Part shown: positions 1 through 8,696 of the stretch, piece after piece
How positions within the stretch are numbered: position 1 is the stretch's first letter
Layout: every line of letters begins with the position of its first letter
Origin: Eubacteriales bacterium
GTDB lineage: Bacteria > Bacillota > Clostridia > Acetivibrionales > JANLFN01
Reading direction: 5' to 3'
Length of the DNA: 64,000 nt
Assembly (NCBI GenBank): GCA_024655885.1
Contig: JANLFN010000006.1
Coordinates: 1-64,000, forward strand
Program-made: the position numbers and the translations under genes
Notes under the pieces: model-generated
What the model saw: the letters and a program-made list of their open reading frames with translations, nothing else
The model's database searches: none
Told to the model about the DNA's origin: nothing

Positions 1-495
1 AAGCCAAATATCCCCCCGCCTGGAGACCGGCTCTATTATTTCCGCGGCAGCCTTGCCGACATCAAAGTCATCTTCCTTCACCTTGTCCGATGCCGGATCC
101 CCGAACAGTTCATCAAGCTCCGCCGCGTCAAAGCCTGTCAGGGAGACATCAAAGCCGCTGCTTTCCAAGTCCTTCAACAGATCTGTCAACATCGGAACAT
201 CCCAATCGCCGCTTATTTTGTTGAGCGCCACGTTCAGCGCTTTTTCCCTCTCTTCATCCATGTCGACAACCACACAGTCAATTTCCTTAATCCCCAGGGC
301 TGTGAGCACTTTATACCGCTGATGGCCGCCGACAATGTTGCCAGTTCGCTTGTTCCATATAACCGGCTCAACATAACCGAATTCCTCAATACTCCTTTTT
401 AGCTTTTCATATTCATGAGCACCCGGTTTAAGGTCCTTGCGCGGGTTATATTTTGCCGCCTTCAGTTTTTCAGCGGGTATTTTCTGTATTTCCAA
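1..495 (-). CDS. ParB-like/DNA methyltransferase, phage, partial (C-terminus off window)
   Basis: Open to the left edge, so only about 165 N-terminal residues are visible. They form a ParB/Srx-like domain: an YNPRKDLKPG segment, then EFGYVEPVIWNKRTGN and GGHQRYKVL. This is nearly identical in layout to the N-terminus of the complete methyltransferase gene just upstream, so I infer the missing part is a DNA methylase domain. The TTG start at 495 sits about 8 nt after a GGAGG, and 4 nt beyond the stop of the upstream gene, so the two are probably translationally coupled. The gene lies in the phage packaging operon, where such enzymes are often found beside terminase genes and probably modify phage DNA. 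The methylase half is inferred, not seen. Confidence 0.75.
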   Translation of the reverse strand, partial: MEIQKIPAEKLKAAKYNPRKDLKPGAHEYEKLKRSIEEFGYVEPVIWNKRTGNIVGGHQRYKVLTALGIKEIDCVVVDMDEEREKALNVALNKISGDWDVPMLTDLLKDLESSGFDVSLTGFDAAELDELFGDPASDKVKEDDFDVGKAAAEIIEPVSRRGDIWL

Positions 496-498
496 TGC

Positions 499-1797
499 TT
501 ACACCTCCAGCTTGACAGCTCTCTTTCCCGTAAACTCCTCCCAGCGTTTAACCGCCAGGTCACAATATACCGGCGTTAATTCCATCGCATAACAGCATCT
601 CTCTGTCTGCTCTGCCGCGATAATTGTCGTGCCGCTCCCCGAAAAGGGCTCCAGCACAATACCGCCTCTATCACTGTGCATTTTAATGCACCGCCAGGGC
701 AGCTCCACCGGGAACATGGCAGGATGCTCCTTGTTGGCGCGTACCGTTGTCATTTCCCATATGCCTGCATAGCCCCATTTCTTTCGTTCCTCTTTGGTAA
801 GCCGCTTTACAAATTTGTAGCTGTGAGCGGCAAAGGCAGAAAGCCAAACATATTCCTGGTCGTTATATTCTAAAGCTTCACCGTTTCCACTGAAAGCTGA
901 GATATATTCATACTGCCGCACCGGCTTGTTGGAAACCAGGTGATAAGGCCCGACGCCGAAATTCATGCCCTGTTTCTTCCAGATGCGGATCCAAATCGGC
1001 CTGAAGCCGTTGTCTGCAAACATGTTCACACTGTATACGCTGGTCGGCTCGATAAACTGCGAGCCTGTGGCATACAGATCACCCAGGTTCCAGCAGACGA
1101 TATCCGCATGCCTGCATATGTTTTTGATTGCCGGCTTCATGGTGGCAAACCATGGCTCAATGCCCTTTTGTTCATAATCCTTGCCTACGCCATAAGGCGG
1201 GGAAGTGACACAAACCTGCGCATGCTTGCCGGCCATCAGCTTTCCGAAGTCTTCTACCGAAGTGGAATCGCCGCACATTAGCCTGTGGTTTCCCAAAAGC
1301 CAGATGTCGCCCTTTTGTGTAATGGCCCCGTCCTTTTCAATCTGCTCTTTAGCCTTGTCGGCATCAAAGCCATCCTGCACCGCCTCTTTGGAATACCACT
1401 GGTTCATAAGCTCGTCAATTTCCGCGGCGTCAAAACCAGTGAGCGATACATCAAAGGCGCTGCTGTCAAGGTCAGCCATCAAAGCAGCGAGTTTATCGGA
1501 GTCCCATTCGCCCTGAATTTTATTAAGAGCCACATTCAGCGCCTTTTCCCGCAGTTCATCCAAATCCACTACAACACAGTCAATTTCTGAAAAGCCCAAA
1601 TCAAGCAGCACCTTGAGGCGTTGATGGCCTCCCACCACATTGCCTGTCCGTTTGTTCCAGATAACCGGTTCAACATATCCAAATTCGGTAATGGAACGTT
1701 TCAATTTCTCATATTCCTTGTCACCCGGCTTCAAGTCCTTGCGCGGGTTATATTCTGCCGGGTTTAAAAACTCCACCTTTATTTTCTGTATGTCCAC
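499..1797 (-). CDS. ParB-domain DNA methyltransferase (phage)
   Basis: A 432-residue protein with a ParB/Srx-like N-terminal domain (about residues 1-110, GGHQRLKVL motif) and a C-terminal SAM-dependent DNA methylase domain. The catalytic motif TSPPYG (motif IV) precedes the SAM-binding LEPFSGSGTT (motif I), the beta-class order; SPPY favours N4-cytosine methylation but N6-adenine is not excluded. The GTG start at 1797 is preceded by GAGGTAG and lies 2 nt from the terminase small subunit stop. Its position next to terminase is typical of clostridial and bacillal phages, where the enzyme probably protects phage DNA from restriction. A second copy of its N-terminal half follows directly downstream, an unusual tandem arrangement. 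Confidence 0.88.
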   Translation of the reverse strand: MDIQKIKVEFLNPAEYNPRKDLKPGDKEYEKLKRSITEFGYVEPVIWNKRTGNVVGGHQRLKVLLDLGFSEIDCVVVDLDELREKALNVALNKIQGEWDSDKLAALMADLDSSAFDVSLTGFDAAEIDELMNQWYSKEAVQDGFDADKAKEQIEKDGAITQKGDIWLLGNHRLMCGDSTSVEDFGKLMAGKHAQVCVTSPPYGVGKDYEQKGIEPWFATMKPAIKNICRHADIVCWNLGDLYATGSQFIEPTSVYSVNMFADNGFRPIWIRIWKKQGMNFGVGPYHLVSNKPVRQYEYISAFSGNGEALEYNDQEYVWLSAFAAHSYKFVKRLTKEERKKWGYAGIWEMTTVRANKEHPAMFPVELPWRCIKMHSDRGGIVLEPFSGSGTTIIAAEQTERCCYAMELTPVYCDLAVKRWEEFTGKRAVKLEV

Positions 1798-1799
1798 TT

Positions 1800-2306
1800 T
1801 TATCTACCTCGCTTCATGGATAACAGCCACTCCATCGCATCCTCATGCGGCATGTTGTTTCTGAATTCCTGCGTGCAGTTTTCTTTGACCACCTCATAAA
1901 TCTTGCCCCATGCAGCGTCTGCCTGCTTGAGATAGGTAATGGCCATCTGCACATAAGGCGACTGCATCGGCTGTCCTGTGGTCGGATGCTTGGCCAGAAG
2001 GCCATGCTTGGCGTTCATGGCTTCACACTCCAGCCAGCGTGCCTTGCACATGGCATATTCCTCAATGTGGGCTGGCAGTATCAGCTTTAAGCAGCCTGTC
2101 TTTTGAAGCCAGGCTGCCGTAATATTAAAAATCTCCTTGCCATGCTCGGATAAATACTCCGGCGGGACAGGGAGCGTTTCTTCCTTGTCAAAATCCTTAA
2201 ATTCAAGCACCGTTAAAGGTCTTTTACCAGGATTCCCTTCCAAAATTTTGTCTACCAACGGTTTTTTTGGCCTGCCTGCACCTGTTCTCTTTCCTCCTCT
2301 CGCCAT
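1800..2306 (-). CDS. Phage terminase small subunit, P27 family
   Basis: This 168-residue protein begins MARGGKRTGAGRPKKP, a basic G/R/K-rich opening typical of P27-type small terminases, which bind phage DNA and recruit the large terminase ATPase for packaging. The middle holds a predicted helical region (EYLSEHGKEIFNITAAWL). I prefer the ATG at 2306, about 8 nt after GTGAGG, over the GTG three codons upstream. It follows an HNH endonuclease gene and precedes the ParB-methylases; HNH plus small terminase plus large terminase is the standard packaging cluster, so the large terminase is expected just beyond the left edge. Confidence 0.88.
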   Translation of the reverse strand: MARGGKRTGAGRPKKPLVDKILEGNPGKRPLTVLEFKDFDKEETLPVPPEYLSEHGKEIFNITAAWLQKTGCLKLILPAHIEEYAMCKARWLECEAMNAKHGLLAKHPTTGQPMQSPYVQMAITYLKQADAAWGKIYEVVKENCTQEFRNNMPHEDAMEWLLSMKRGR

Positions 2307-2424
2307 GTTTGTCACCTCACTTCCTTGCTGCCTATATCCCCCTTTTGAAATCGCGACTTTTCGCGCGTGACCGCGCGCCCGCTCTCGGTGCTCGCCTTGG
2401 GAGGATTTCAGCCCCCCTTGCCGT

Positions 2425-2781
2425 CTATACCATGCCTCTATCCTTCAGACCCTTGACATCATCATGATACCTGCACAAGCTCTGCAGGTTGTTTATATCC
2501 AGGGCAGCGCCGCCTTCCTTGATAGGCACAATATGGTCTACAACCGTCGCAGGCGTTACCCTGCCTTCCCTTTCACAATGTTCGCATAAGGGATTTTGGC
2601 TGAGCTTCTTCTTTCTAAGCCGCTGCCATTCGGGTGAACTATAGAACCGTTTGCTGAACTCGTCCCTTTTGAAGCGGTTATATTTTTTATATTCCTCCCT
2701 GCGGTGCCAGCTGCAATACTGTCCGTCTGTCAGTTCCGGGCATCTGGGATAGCTGCATGGTCTATCAGGCTTCCTTGGCAT
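2425..2781 (-). CDS. HNH endonuclease (phage packaging-associated)
   Basis: 118 residues. An N-terminal Cys/His cluster (CSYPRC, then YCSWH) probably binds zinc. The HNH nuclease motif covers roughly residues 78-110: LCEHCEREG, VVDHIVPI, DINNL and LCRYHDDVK give the metal-binding cysteines and the H-N-H triad. Small HNH proteins upstream of P27 terminases are required with the terminase for packaging in several siphophages (for example HK97 gp74), and that role is likely here. The start overlaps the end of the preceding 40-residue gene by 17 nt, which suggests coupled translation. Confidence 0.88.
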   Translation of the reverse strand: MPRKPDRPCSYPRCPELTDGQYCSWHRREEYKKYNRFKRDEFSKRFYSSPEWQRLRKKKLSQNPLCEHCEREGRVTPATVVDHIVPIKEGGAALDINNLQSLCRYHDDVKGLKDRGMV

Positions 2782-2887
2782 CAGGCTTCACCAGCTTATT
2801 CTTATTTTTAAAACAAACAGGGAACATGCACAACACTTTACGGTGCGTAAGCCATGTCCCCCAAATGCAGCCTTTGCACTTGCACAT
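2765..2887 (-). CDS. Small Cys-rich phage protein, unknown function
   Basis: A 40-residue ORF starting MCKCKGCIWGTW and continuing KVLCMFPVC. The two Cys clusters suggest a small zinc-binding protein. The ATG at 2887 has a clean AGGAG 8 nt upstream, which is the main reason to call it real; a longer frame upstream to 2950 lacks such a site. It overlaps the HNH gene by 17 nt. A hairpin with a T-run lies directly upstream, so it is the first gene after a terminator-like element. Short phage proteins of this type are seen in other Firmicute prophages; no function is known to me. Confidence 0.6.
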   Translation of the reverse strand: MCKCKGCIWGTWLTHRKVLCMFPVCFKNKNKLVKPDAKEA

Positions 2888-2913
2888 ATATGTATCTCCT
2901 GTTTTTTGGCAAT

Positions 2914-2942
2914 AAAAAACTCCCGGCTGAAAAACCGAGAGT
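2914..2942 (-). terminator. Rho-independent terminator-like hairpin
   Basis: On the minus strand ACTCTCGG pairs with CCGGGAGT (7 of 8 pairs) and is followed by TTTTTT. It lies just before the small Cys-rich gene, so it may act as an attenuator or antitermination site for the phage late operon, or end a short leader transcript. Confidence 0.55.
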
Positions 2943-3000
2943 CCGTACATATTTTTCTACAGTTTAAATTTTAACACACATTTCCGCTCTTGTCACTGGA

Positions 3001-3068
3001 ACACTTACTGTCCATTTTCTGAACACTTACTTACCGTTTCCTTACCACTTACTTACCCCTGACTTACC
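3001..3068. repeat. Three-copy 22-bp-period repeat plus partial unit
   Basis: ACACTTACT at 3001, ACACTTACTTACC at 3023 and CCACTTACTTACC at 3045 are spaced exactly 22 bp (two helical turns), and a further ACTTACC occurs at 3062. The array lies upstream of the minus-strand late phage genes and downstream of the AIPR gene. It may be a binding array for the late regulator; it is too short and too variable for CRISPR. The rest of 2943-3169 shows no gene. Confidence 0.6.
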
Positions 3069-3169
3069 TTAAACTGACCGTTACCTGACCACCAAGATGA
3101 TTCGGTAATACGGGTTTGCTATGGTTGTACATTTTACTGATTTTGTATAATTTAAATATAATTATCTTA

Positions 3170-4867
3170 TTATTTATCTGTTGGTTGTTTCAAATGATTA
3201 ATTAAGTCTACACCTTTAGCTACTCTACTATTCCCACCTAATTCTTTATATATTTTATAGATATCCGAAGCGGTCTGTTTTATCAATTCATAGTCTATTA
3301 AACTAGTATCTAAGTCCTTTATATCGTTAGCAGAAATAATTTTTTTGCCTATCACATCAGAAACAACCTTATACATAACATAAAATAATATATCGCCTCT
3401 TTCAACTTTTGAATATTCTGTTAATAATTTTAAACATTTTTCAACTTGTTTACCAATGACAGCTATATTATAGAAAACTGTTAAGTTGTTATTATCAATA
3501 TATAACTTTTTATAATACTCATCATCTGTAAGTAAAGTTGACGGCCTTGCACGAGCATAATCAGGCATTTGAAGCAAAATAGCTATTAAACATTGAGCTA
3601 GAAATGATATACTTATAATATCTGATGATTTTTTCCCTTGATTTTTATAATAATTTTTACGCCTATCATAATAAAGCCCTCGACTTTTAAAAAACATTTC
3701 AATTTGCCTATGTATGGTATCAGTAGCGCGTAGCGAAGATTTAGGTATAGTAGTTTGACTATTTGTAGCTAATATTATTTTATCACGAGATTCCTCGGTT
3801 TCGGGAACTATAATCCTAACCAATACGTTTCTTTTTTCGGAGTTAATTCTGTTTGGATTGCATGAAAAATAATTATATATTTCTGTAGAAGTTTGCAATC
3901 CATTAACAATTTCAGGATCAGTAATAACAAGCATTTTCGCTGTTATTGGAATTACTTCAGATGCTAAAATAGTAATTCCGTTATTTAACCACCAAAAATC
4001 CTCTAGCGTTTCATTTACCAATGTTTCATGAATTTCATTATTAACATTGGTATTTCCTTGATAATCTCTAACATTAGATTCAAATATATTTTTAACTATA
4101 AAACCATTTTCATCAATAATAAATTTATAGTATTCTACTAAGTTTACTAATGCTATATAATCTTTTCCTGAGCCAACAGTAATTGGGTTTTCTATTAGAG
4201 GCAGATTATATTTTCGTTTTTTAGGCGTACTAATTAATTCCATAAGCATATCTGCACCAATAAACTTTACAATAACATTACTATTCGGATTTGGGAACAA
4301 TTTTTTAACATTCTTCTCCAATTCTTTTGCCTGCAACGATACATTTTGATGAATATCTATTCCTTTTGAAATATAAAGATAATTAATACTAAGCTTTAAA
4401 TCTTTTCTAATCGCTTTAATGTATAAATCTCTAAAAAGCTGAAATGATGTTAACACATCTTCGTTATACCTTCCTATAAAATCTGAAATACTATTACTCA
4501 TTTGAAGCAAATTATCTGATGTCGTTTTCCATTTCATAATAACATCTTCATTAAAAGATGTTGAGTTTTTAGCCTGTAAAATGAACATATCGATCTTTAT
4601 ATCCTTTGGTAATGTAGAACTCTCATAATCATCTTTATTGATTAATATCCCATTTACAAAAATATATATACCGTCACAACCTCCATCAAGACTAGCCCCT
4701 ATGATACCAGATTCGATTTCTTCATCACTTAAGTCATAATTTTTTAAAACTTGTCCTGCTACAAAGAACTCAAAAAACTGGTCAATATTATTATATGATT
4801 CATTCTCTTTAAACTCTTGATCTATATACTCTTCGAGTAGCACTTGATTATTACTTAAATTTCTCAT
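3170..4867 (-). CDS. AIPR-family abortive infection protein
   Basis: 565 residues. The central segment DFWWLNNGITILA followed by DPEIVNGLQTSTEIY is the hallmark of the AIPR family (abortive infection phage resistance, PF10592), proteins found in phage-defence and restriction loci. The N-terminus has GGCDGIYIFVNG (D65) and IDMFILQAKNS (Q98, K100), resembling a PD-(D/E)xK nuclease core, so a DNA- or RNA-cleaving activity is plausible; this is inference. The gene is strikingly AT-rich compared with the flanking phage genes and has its own long AT-rich flanks, consistent with a recently acquired moron inside the prophage. It probably protects the lysogen from other phages. Confidence 0.82.
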   Translation of the reverse strand: MRNLSNNQVLLEEYIDQEFKENESYNNIDQFFEFFVAGQVLKNYDLSDEEIESGIIGASLDGGCDGIYIFVNGILINKDDYESSTLPKDIKIDMFILQAKNSTSFNEDVIMKWKTTSDNLLQMSNSISDFIGRYNEDVLTSFQLFRDLYIKAIRKDLKLSINYLYISKGIDIHQNVSLQAKELEKNVKKLFPNPNSNVIVKFIGADMLMELISTPKKRKYNLPLIENPITVGSGKDYIALVNLVEYYKFIIDENGFIVKNIFESNVRDYQGNTNVNNEIHETLVNETLEDFWWLNNGITILASEVIPITAKMLVITDPEIVNGLQTSTEIYNYFSCNPNRINSEKRNVLVRIIVPETEESRDKIILATNSQTTIPKSSLRATDTIHRQIEMFFKSRGLYYDRRKNYYKNQGKKSSDIISISFLAQCLIAILLQMPDYARARPSTLLTDDEYYKKLYIDNNNLTVFYNIAVIGKQVEKCLKLLTEYSKVERGDILFYVMYKVVSDVIGKKIISANDIKDLDTSLIDYELIKQTASDIYKIYKELGGNSRVAKGVDLINHLKQPTDK

Positions 4868-5022
4868 AATGAAACCCCCAATTGAATTGTATTATTAACA
4901 ACTAAGTTTAAAGTGAAGCTTAGCTTCTAATTATAGATATTAATTCCATAATTTGAGAAACACTTCACAATTATTATATACCATAAAAGTAAACCTTTGT
5001 ATAGTAAAATAAAGCCGGCTTT

Positions 5023-5502
5023 CTATATTACAGACTTTGTAAGTTCAAACATTTCAACCAGCTTGCTTACAGCTTGTCTTCGGTACTTATTCAGCGTCTT
5101 TTCGCTGATGTAATGCTTTTTGCAAACATCCGCCCAGCTCATTCCCTGCAAATATATGTCCTTTATAACTTCTGATAATTTCCCTCCGAGCCGGTGTATG
5201 CAGTATTCCAGCTTCATAAGCTCATACTCGTTGGCGGTAATCATCTTTTCAAGCTCACGCTTCGAAGTCCGGTTTATACGTTCCGTCACTTCCCGGTATA
5301 CCAGGGCAATATTGCAGGTTTTATCCGAAACCCGTCCCGGATCCACCTTTTCGCCTTGAGGGGATGTATAATTTAAAGCATCTATGACTTCTTCGGGTTC
5401 AAGTTCCTGAAGACAGTTTAATTCAAACTTTAACTGTTCGACATCTTTGCGCAGTTCATGGTAATTTTTCAAAAGATACTCTACATATTCCTGGGTCTCC
5501 AC
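5023..5502 (-). CDS. ArpU/sigma-like phage late transcription regulator
   Basis: About 159 residues. The N-terminal half is a charged coiled coil (YVEYLLKNYHELRKDVEQL) and the C-terminus is a sigma-70 region 4-like helix-turn-helix (VIKDIYLQGMSWADVCKKH, then SEKTLNKYRRQAV). Proteins of this shape (ArpU, RinA, DUF1492) activate late gene transcription in Gram-positive phages. I choose the GTG at 5502, about 7 nt after GGGTGGTGG; an ATG seven codons upstream overlaps the VRR-NUC gene. The position between replication and packaging genes fits a late activator. Confidence 0.75.
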   Translation of the reverse strand: METQEYVEYLLKNYHELRKDVEQLKFELNCLQELEPEEVIDALNYTSPQGEKVDPGRVSDKTCNIALVYREVTERINRTSKRELEKMITANEYELMKLEYCIHRLGGKLSEVIKDIYLQGMSWADVCKKHYISEKTLNKYRRQAVSKLVEMFELTKSVI

Positions 5503-5519
5503 TACTAAACCACCACCCT

Positions 5520-5810
5520 TCAAGCCAGTGTTTTGAGCCTTTCCTGTACTTCACACAAGCTATGAGCCACAACCATAATTCCGCCAGCCCTCTCTATATC
5601 CCGAATCGTTATCTCCTGAAGCTTCGTCAATTTGCCTCCGGGCTTTTTTACCTCGATTCCAATAAACCTGCCTTGTAAGCATACGATAATGTCCGGCAAT
5701 CCGGCAGTGCCATACATCCCGCCATGCTCCTTCCAGGCAAAGCACCCGTCAAGGTTTTTCAAATATGCCAGTATTTCTTTCACAATTTTGCTTTCAGGCA
5801 TCCCAATCAC
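5520..5810 (-). CDS. VRR-NUC domain nuclease (phage)
   Basis: 96 residues making up a stand-alone VRR-NUC domain: GTAGLPDIIVCLQGRFIGIE followed by VKKPGGKLTKLQ gives the PD...(E)xK catalytic pattern, and IERAGGIMVVAHS completes the fold. Small VRR-NUC nucleases next to phage primase/helicase genes are thought to resolve branched DNA during phage replication or recombination. The length matches the family. It sits after the GTAAC-repeat region and overlaps the next gene slightly. Confidence 0.9.
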   Translation of the reverse strand: MIGMPESKIVKEILAYLKNLDGCFAWKEHGGMYGTAGLPDIIVCLQGRFIGIEVKKPGGKLTKLQEITIRDIERAGGIMVVAHSLCEVQERLKTLA

Positions 5811-6107
5811 ATCTCCGTTTTCGTTTGTTACCTTTTTTGAAGTGTTTCGTTACCTTTGTTTTAAACCCGTAAACCCTTGTCTTTACTGGCCTTCAATGCT
5901 TGTTACCATTGTTACCTGTTTTTTAGACATACCCCCAAGATATATAAACATATACGCGTATACACACGCGTGCGATGCTCTCTCGCGTACCTATCTAATT
6001 TTATAGTAACAAGGTAACAAACACATTTTAAATACCTCAATTCCTTGATATTGCCGTGTTTTATCTGTTACCCTATTTTAGTAACAGAAAAGTAACAAAG
6101 GTAACAG
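5811..6107. other. Candidate phage replication origin: GTAAC repeats and alternating purine-pyrimidine tract
   Basis: This 297-bp gene-free stretch has GTTACC at 5827, 5849, 5902, 5911 and 6067 and GTAAC, the same core reversed, near 6006, 6013, 6081, 6092 and 6100. Between the two sets lies a 27-nt strictly alternating purine-pyrimidine tract (5948-5974), prone to unwinding or Z-DNA. Iterons plus an easily melted tract directly beside a primase/ATPase gene suggest an origin or an operator for the replication genes. This is inference; no initiator protein has been matched to the repeats. Confidence 0.45.
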
Positions 6108-8696
6108 CTAATCCGCGGGAACATGTCCGCCTTTAAAAAACAGCTTATCCCGCACCGATTCAATATTCCCCACATCACAGTTTTTTGCCAATGCCTCAAA
6201 GTCCAAGATATAGACCTTTTTTACGCCATCTTCAAAGCGGACGTTTTTATAATCTCTGTAATACTCGGTATGCTTGAGCTGCCGGACAAACTGCCTGTAA
6301 TCAAGGCACTCATTTGTCAGTGCATGCTCTCTGCGGTACTTCGTGTACCGGTCATAAAAGCCTTTTACATCTATTGCAATTTCAGCCCCGCCGCTTATAA
6401 ACCTGTAATCGCTTTCCCCGTCAAGCCCCATCCTGTCAAAAATCTCAAAAGTCAAATCAACCACGCTTTTGTTGTAGGTACCGCCATCCAAGAGATACTC
6501 CTTTGCTCCACACTCAAGGGCCTGTTCGGCCTGCGACATGGTCATGCCCGAGACCTCCTCAAAGGTCAGCCCCATCTCCCGGCAAACCTCCTCAAACAGC
6601 CTTAAACCAACAACACAGCAGGCGAGATTGTTTGCCACTCTTGATGGGTAATCCTCCTCAAGCCTCCGGCTTGCTTCCTCATGCACCGCTTTGATTTTCG
6701 CCATATCAAATTTAAGCGCCTGGTTTAATAAGCTCCTCCCAAGGCGGCCAAGCACGCTGCCGCTCCGGGCTATGAGTGAAAACGCCTTGCGCCTTGCGGC
6801 GTCCTTCAAATCCTTTTTGTTAAACAAAAGCTCAATGCACCTTTCCCTGATGGCAGGCTCCGTCGGCGCTCCTTCTCCCACCAATACAATGGGCGCAGAT
6901 AATTTATACTGCATAACCGACAAGTCCGGCCGGCCACGCTGGCCATCATGTCCGTCATAAGCGTCACGCAGGTGGTTATACAGTGTCTCCAGCCTGTATT
7001 TGTCCATGGTGGAAGGCTTGAATTCGTCAAAAAGCTGCGGGACCAGGTTGCTGCTGGCCGAAGCCTTCATGACGGTAAATGGCGTCACCTTGGAAGCCCC
7101 CGAAGCAATGCCTGTAGAGAATATGGGGATGATAACCCTCTCCAGCGTATTGCTTTTACCGCTGCCCTGTTCACCGGTAAGCACAAGATGAGGGAATTTG
7201 ATATGCAGTGCCCTGAGTTTTTCTTTAAGAAAACACCCTGCGCAAAAGCCGATAATTGAAACCGTCTTTGCCGGTTCGTTATATTCAAACAACGCTGTGC
7301 CAATTTTCTGTAAGTCACTCTTGTCTGCAGTCGGAAATTCCAAAAGCTGCGTTTTAATTTCCCTCGTTTTCTTTAAAGATACGATGCCTTGAACCTCATT
7401 TCCAGCAGCATCAACGCTCCGGTCCTCTCCGACAAACACCCACCTGCCCTCAAACTCAAAGCAGCCTATTCCCCTGACTCCCTTCTTCCGCTGGCATTCC
7501 TGTTTTGAAATATGATTTTTCAAGAGCTCCAGATCACTTTCGGTGCCGGTATAGCAAAGAGACAGGGTGTTCTGGTTCAACACATTTTTGAACTTCTGCA
7601 GGTTGCCAAATTCAGTAGTGAGGAAAATCCTCTTAAAGCTTTCACCTCTATCGTTGACAACCTCGGCAGATACTTGCGCTTCCTCTTCAGCCTCAATGAT
7701 TTCAATGGGCCTGATGACAAAATTCGAAATGGCAAGCACGCTGCCGTCGCCCTTCAGCTTCAGGTACCTGCCATCCTTTTCGATAATGCTGCCTTTATCC
7801 TCAACGGGAGAGTAACAGTCGGCGGTGTTTTCCGCTGCCTTGGCCAGCACCTCTTCTCCGTAAGTCCTGCCATCGGCATAGTGTGCCTTGTCCCATTTCT
7901 CCCGGTAAAGCTTTGACTGCCTGAAAAGCCTGTCCATCTGCTCCCTGTTCCGTCCCGTCCAGAAGGCCAGATGCATGCACAAGGCCAAATCGGCCTCTGA
8001 CTGGGAGGCATACCTCTCCTGCCAGTTCCCCTCCCAGAGCAAGGCAAATTCATCGCCATTCTGTGCCGCCTTCGCCTTCTGCAGCACCACCTCATCGGAC
8101 AGTGGCGCTGAGACACCCTTTTTATCCCTTACTTTTAAGCTCTTCTTACGCTGGCCAAGGATGTACTTGCTGTGCACCTCCTGCAGAGCCTCTGTCCGTT
8201 CAGCCACCTCAGAGGGTGTACCGGGAAGCTGGTTGCCTGTCATGGTGAAATATCTTCCGCTTTCATACATTTCAACGCTGGTCCTGCTGTTTTTTCGGCC
8301 CGACTTGGGAAGTTCGCCTTTTACTATGATATGGATGCCTTTTCCCGAGGGGCTGATTTCCGTATAGGAAGAAAGCTTATCAACAATGTCCTGCGCTTCA
8401 GCTGTCAGTTCTCCTGTCTCTGGATTGCGGCAGTTGTCGATGTCCACTCCCACATAGCTATTCACCTTGCTGAACACAAAACCGAGACCGGAAAATCCGA
8501 ACTTCTCCATAGCTTTGACCGCCTGCTGGAAGCTGCCCCAGGTGGCCGGATTGTTGGACATGGCCTTCCTGCCGTTTACCGGATTGTATGGAATCTTGTC
8601 AGGCTTTTCCCCTTCACCCTTTGGCTCCAGCCTCCAACAAATCCAGCACTTCTGCTCTTTAAGCTCCTGCGGAAGCCGCTCAAGTTCCAGCTTCAT
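6108..8696 (-). CDS. Phage primase-polymerase/ATPase
   Basis: 862 residues. The N-terminal 180 residues look like an archaeo-eukaryotic primase (prim-pol) domain: YVGVDIDNC (D85 and D87, metal ligands) and SPSGKGIHIIVKG (H122). The C-terminal half carries a Walker A motif, LTGEQGSGKSNT (about residue 510), within a P-loop ATPase/helicase region, then an arginine-rich segment. Such primase-helicase fusions start phage DNA replication. It overlaps the DUF4406 gene by 4 nt (ATGA) and ends with TAG beside the GTAAC-repeat region. Confidence 0.85.
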   Translation of the reverse strand: MKLELERLPQELKEQKCWICWRLEPKGEGEKPDKIPYNPVNGRKAMSNNPATWGSFQQAVKAMEKFGFSGLGFVFSKVNSYVGVDIDNCRNPETGELTAEAQDIVDKLSSYTEISPSGKGIHIIVKGELPKSGRKNSRTSVEMYESGRYFTMTGNQLPGTPSEVAERTEALQEVHSKYILGQRKKSLKVRDKKGVSAPLSDEVVLQKAKAAQNGDEFALLWEGNWQERYASQSEADLALCMHLAFWTGRNREQMDRLFRQSKLYREKWDKAHYADGRTYGEEVLAKAAENTADCYSPVEDKGSIIEKDGRYLKLKGDGSVLAISNFVIRPIEIIEAEEEAQVSAEVVNDRGESFKRIFLTTEFGNLQKFKNVLNQNTLSLCYTGTESDLELLKNHISKQECQRKKGVRGIGCFEFEGRWVFVGEDRSVDAAGNEVQGIVSLKKTREIKTQLLEFPTADKSDLQKIGTALFEYNEPAKTVSIIGFCAGCFLKEKLRALHIKFPHLVLTGEQGSGKSNTLERVIIPIFSTGIASGASKVTPFTVMKASASSNLVPQLFDEFKPSTMDKYRLETLYNHLRDAYDGHDGQRGRPDLSVMQYKLSAPIVLVGEGAPTEPAIRERCIELLFNKKDLKDAARRKAFSLIARSGSVLGRLGRSLLNQALKFDMAKIKAVHEEASRRLEEDYPSRVANNLACCVVGLRLFEEVCREMGLTFEEVSGMTMSQAEQALECGAKEYLLDGGTYNKSVVDLTFEIFDRMGLDGESDYRFISGGAEIAIDVKGFYDRYTKYRREHALTNECLDYRQFVRQLKHTEYYRDYKNVRFEDGVKKVYILDFEALAKNCDVGNIESVRDKLFFKGGHVPAD

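Noticed and set aside
3001-3068. CRISPR array
   Set aside because: Units are only about 13 bp with 9-bp spacers and no cas genes are near.
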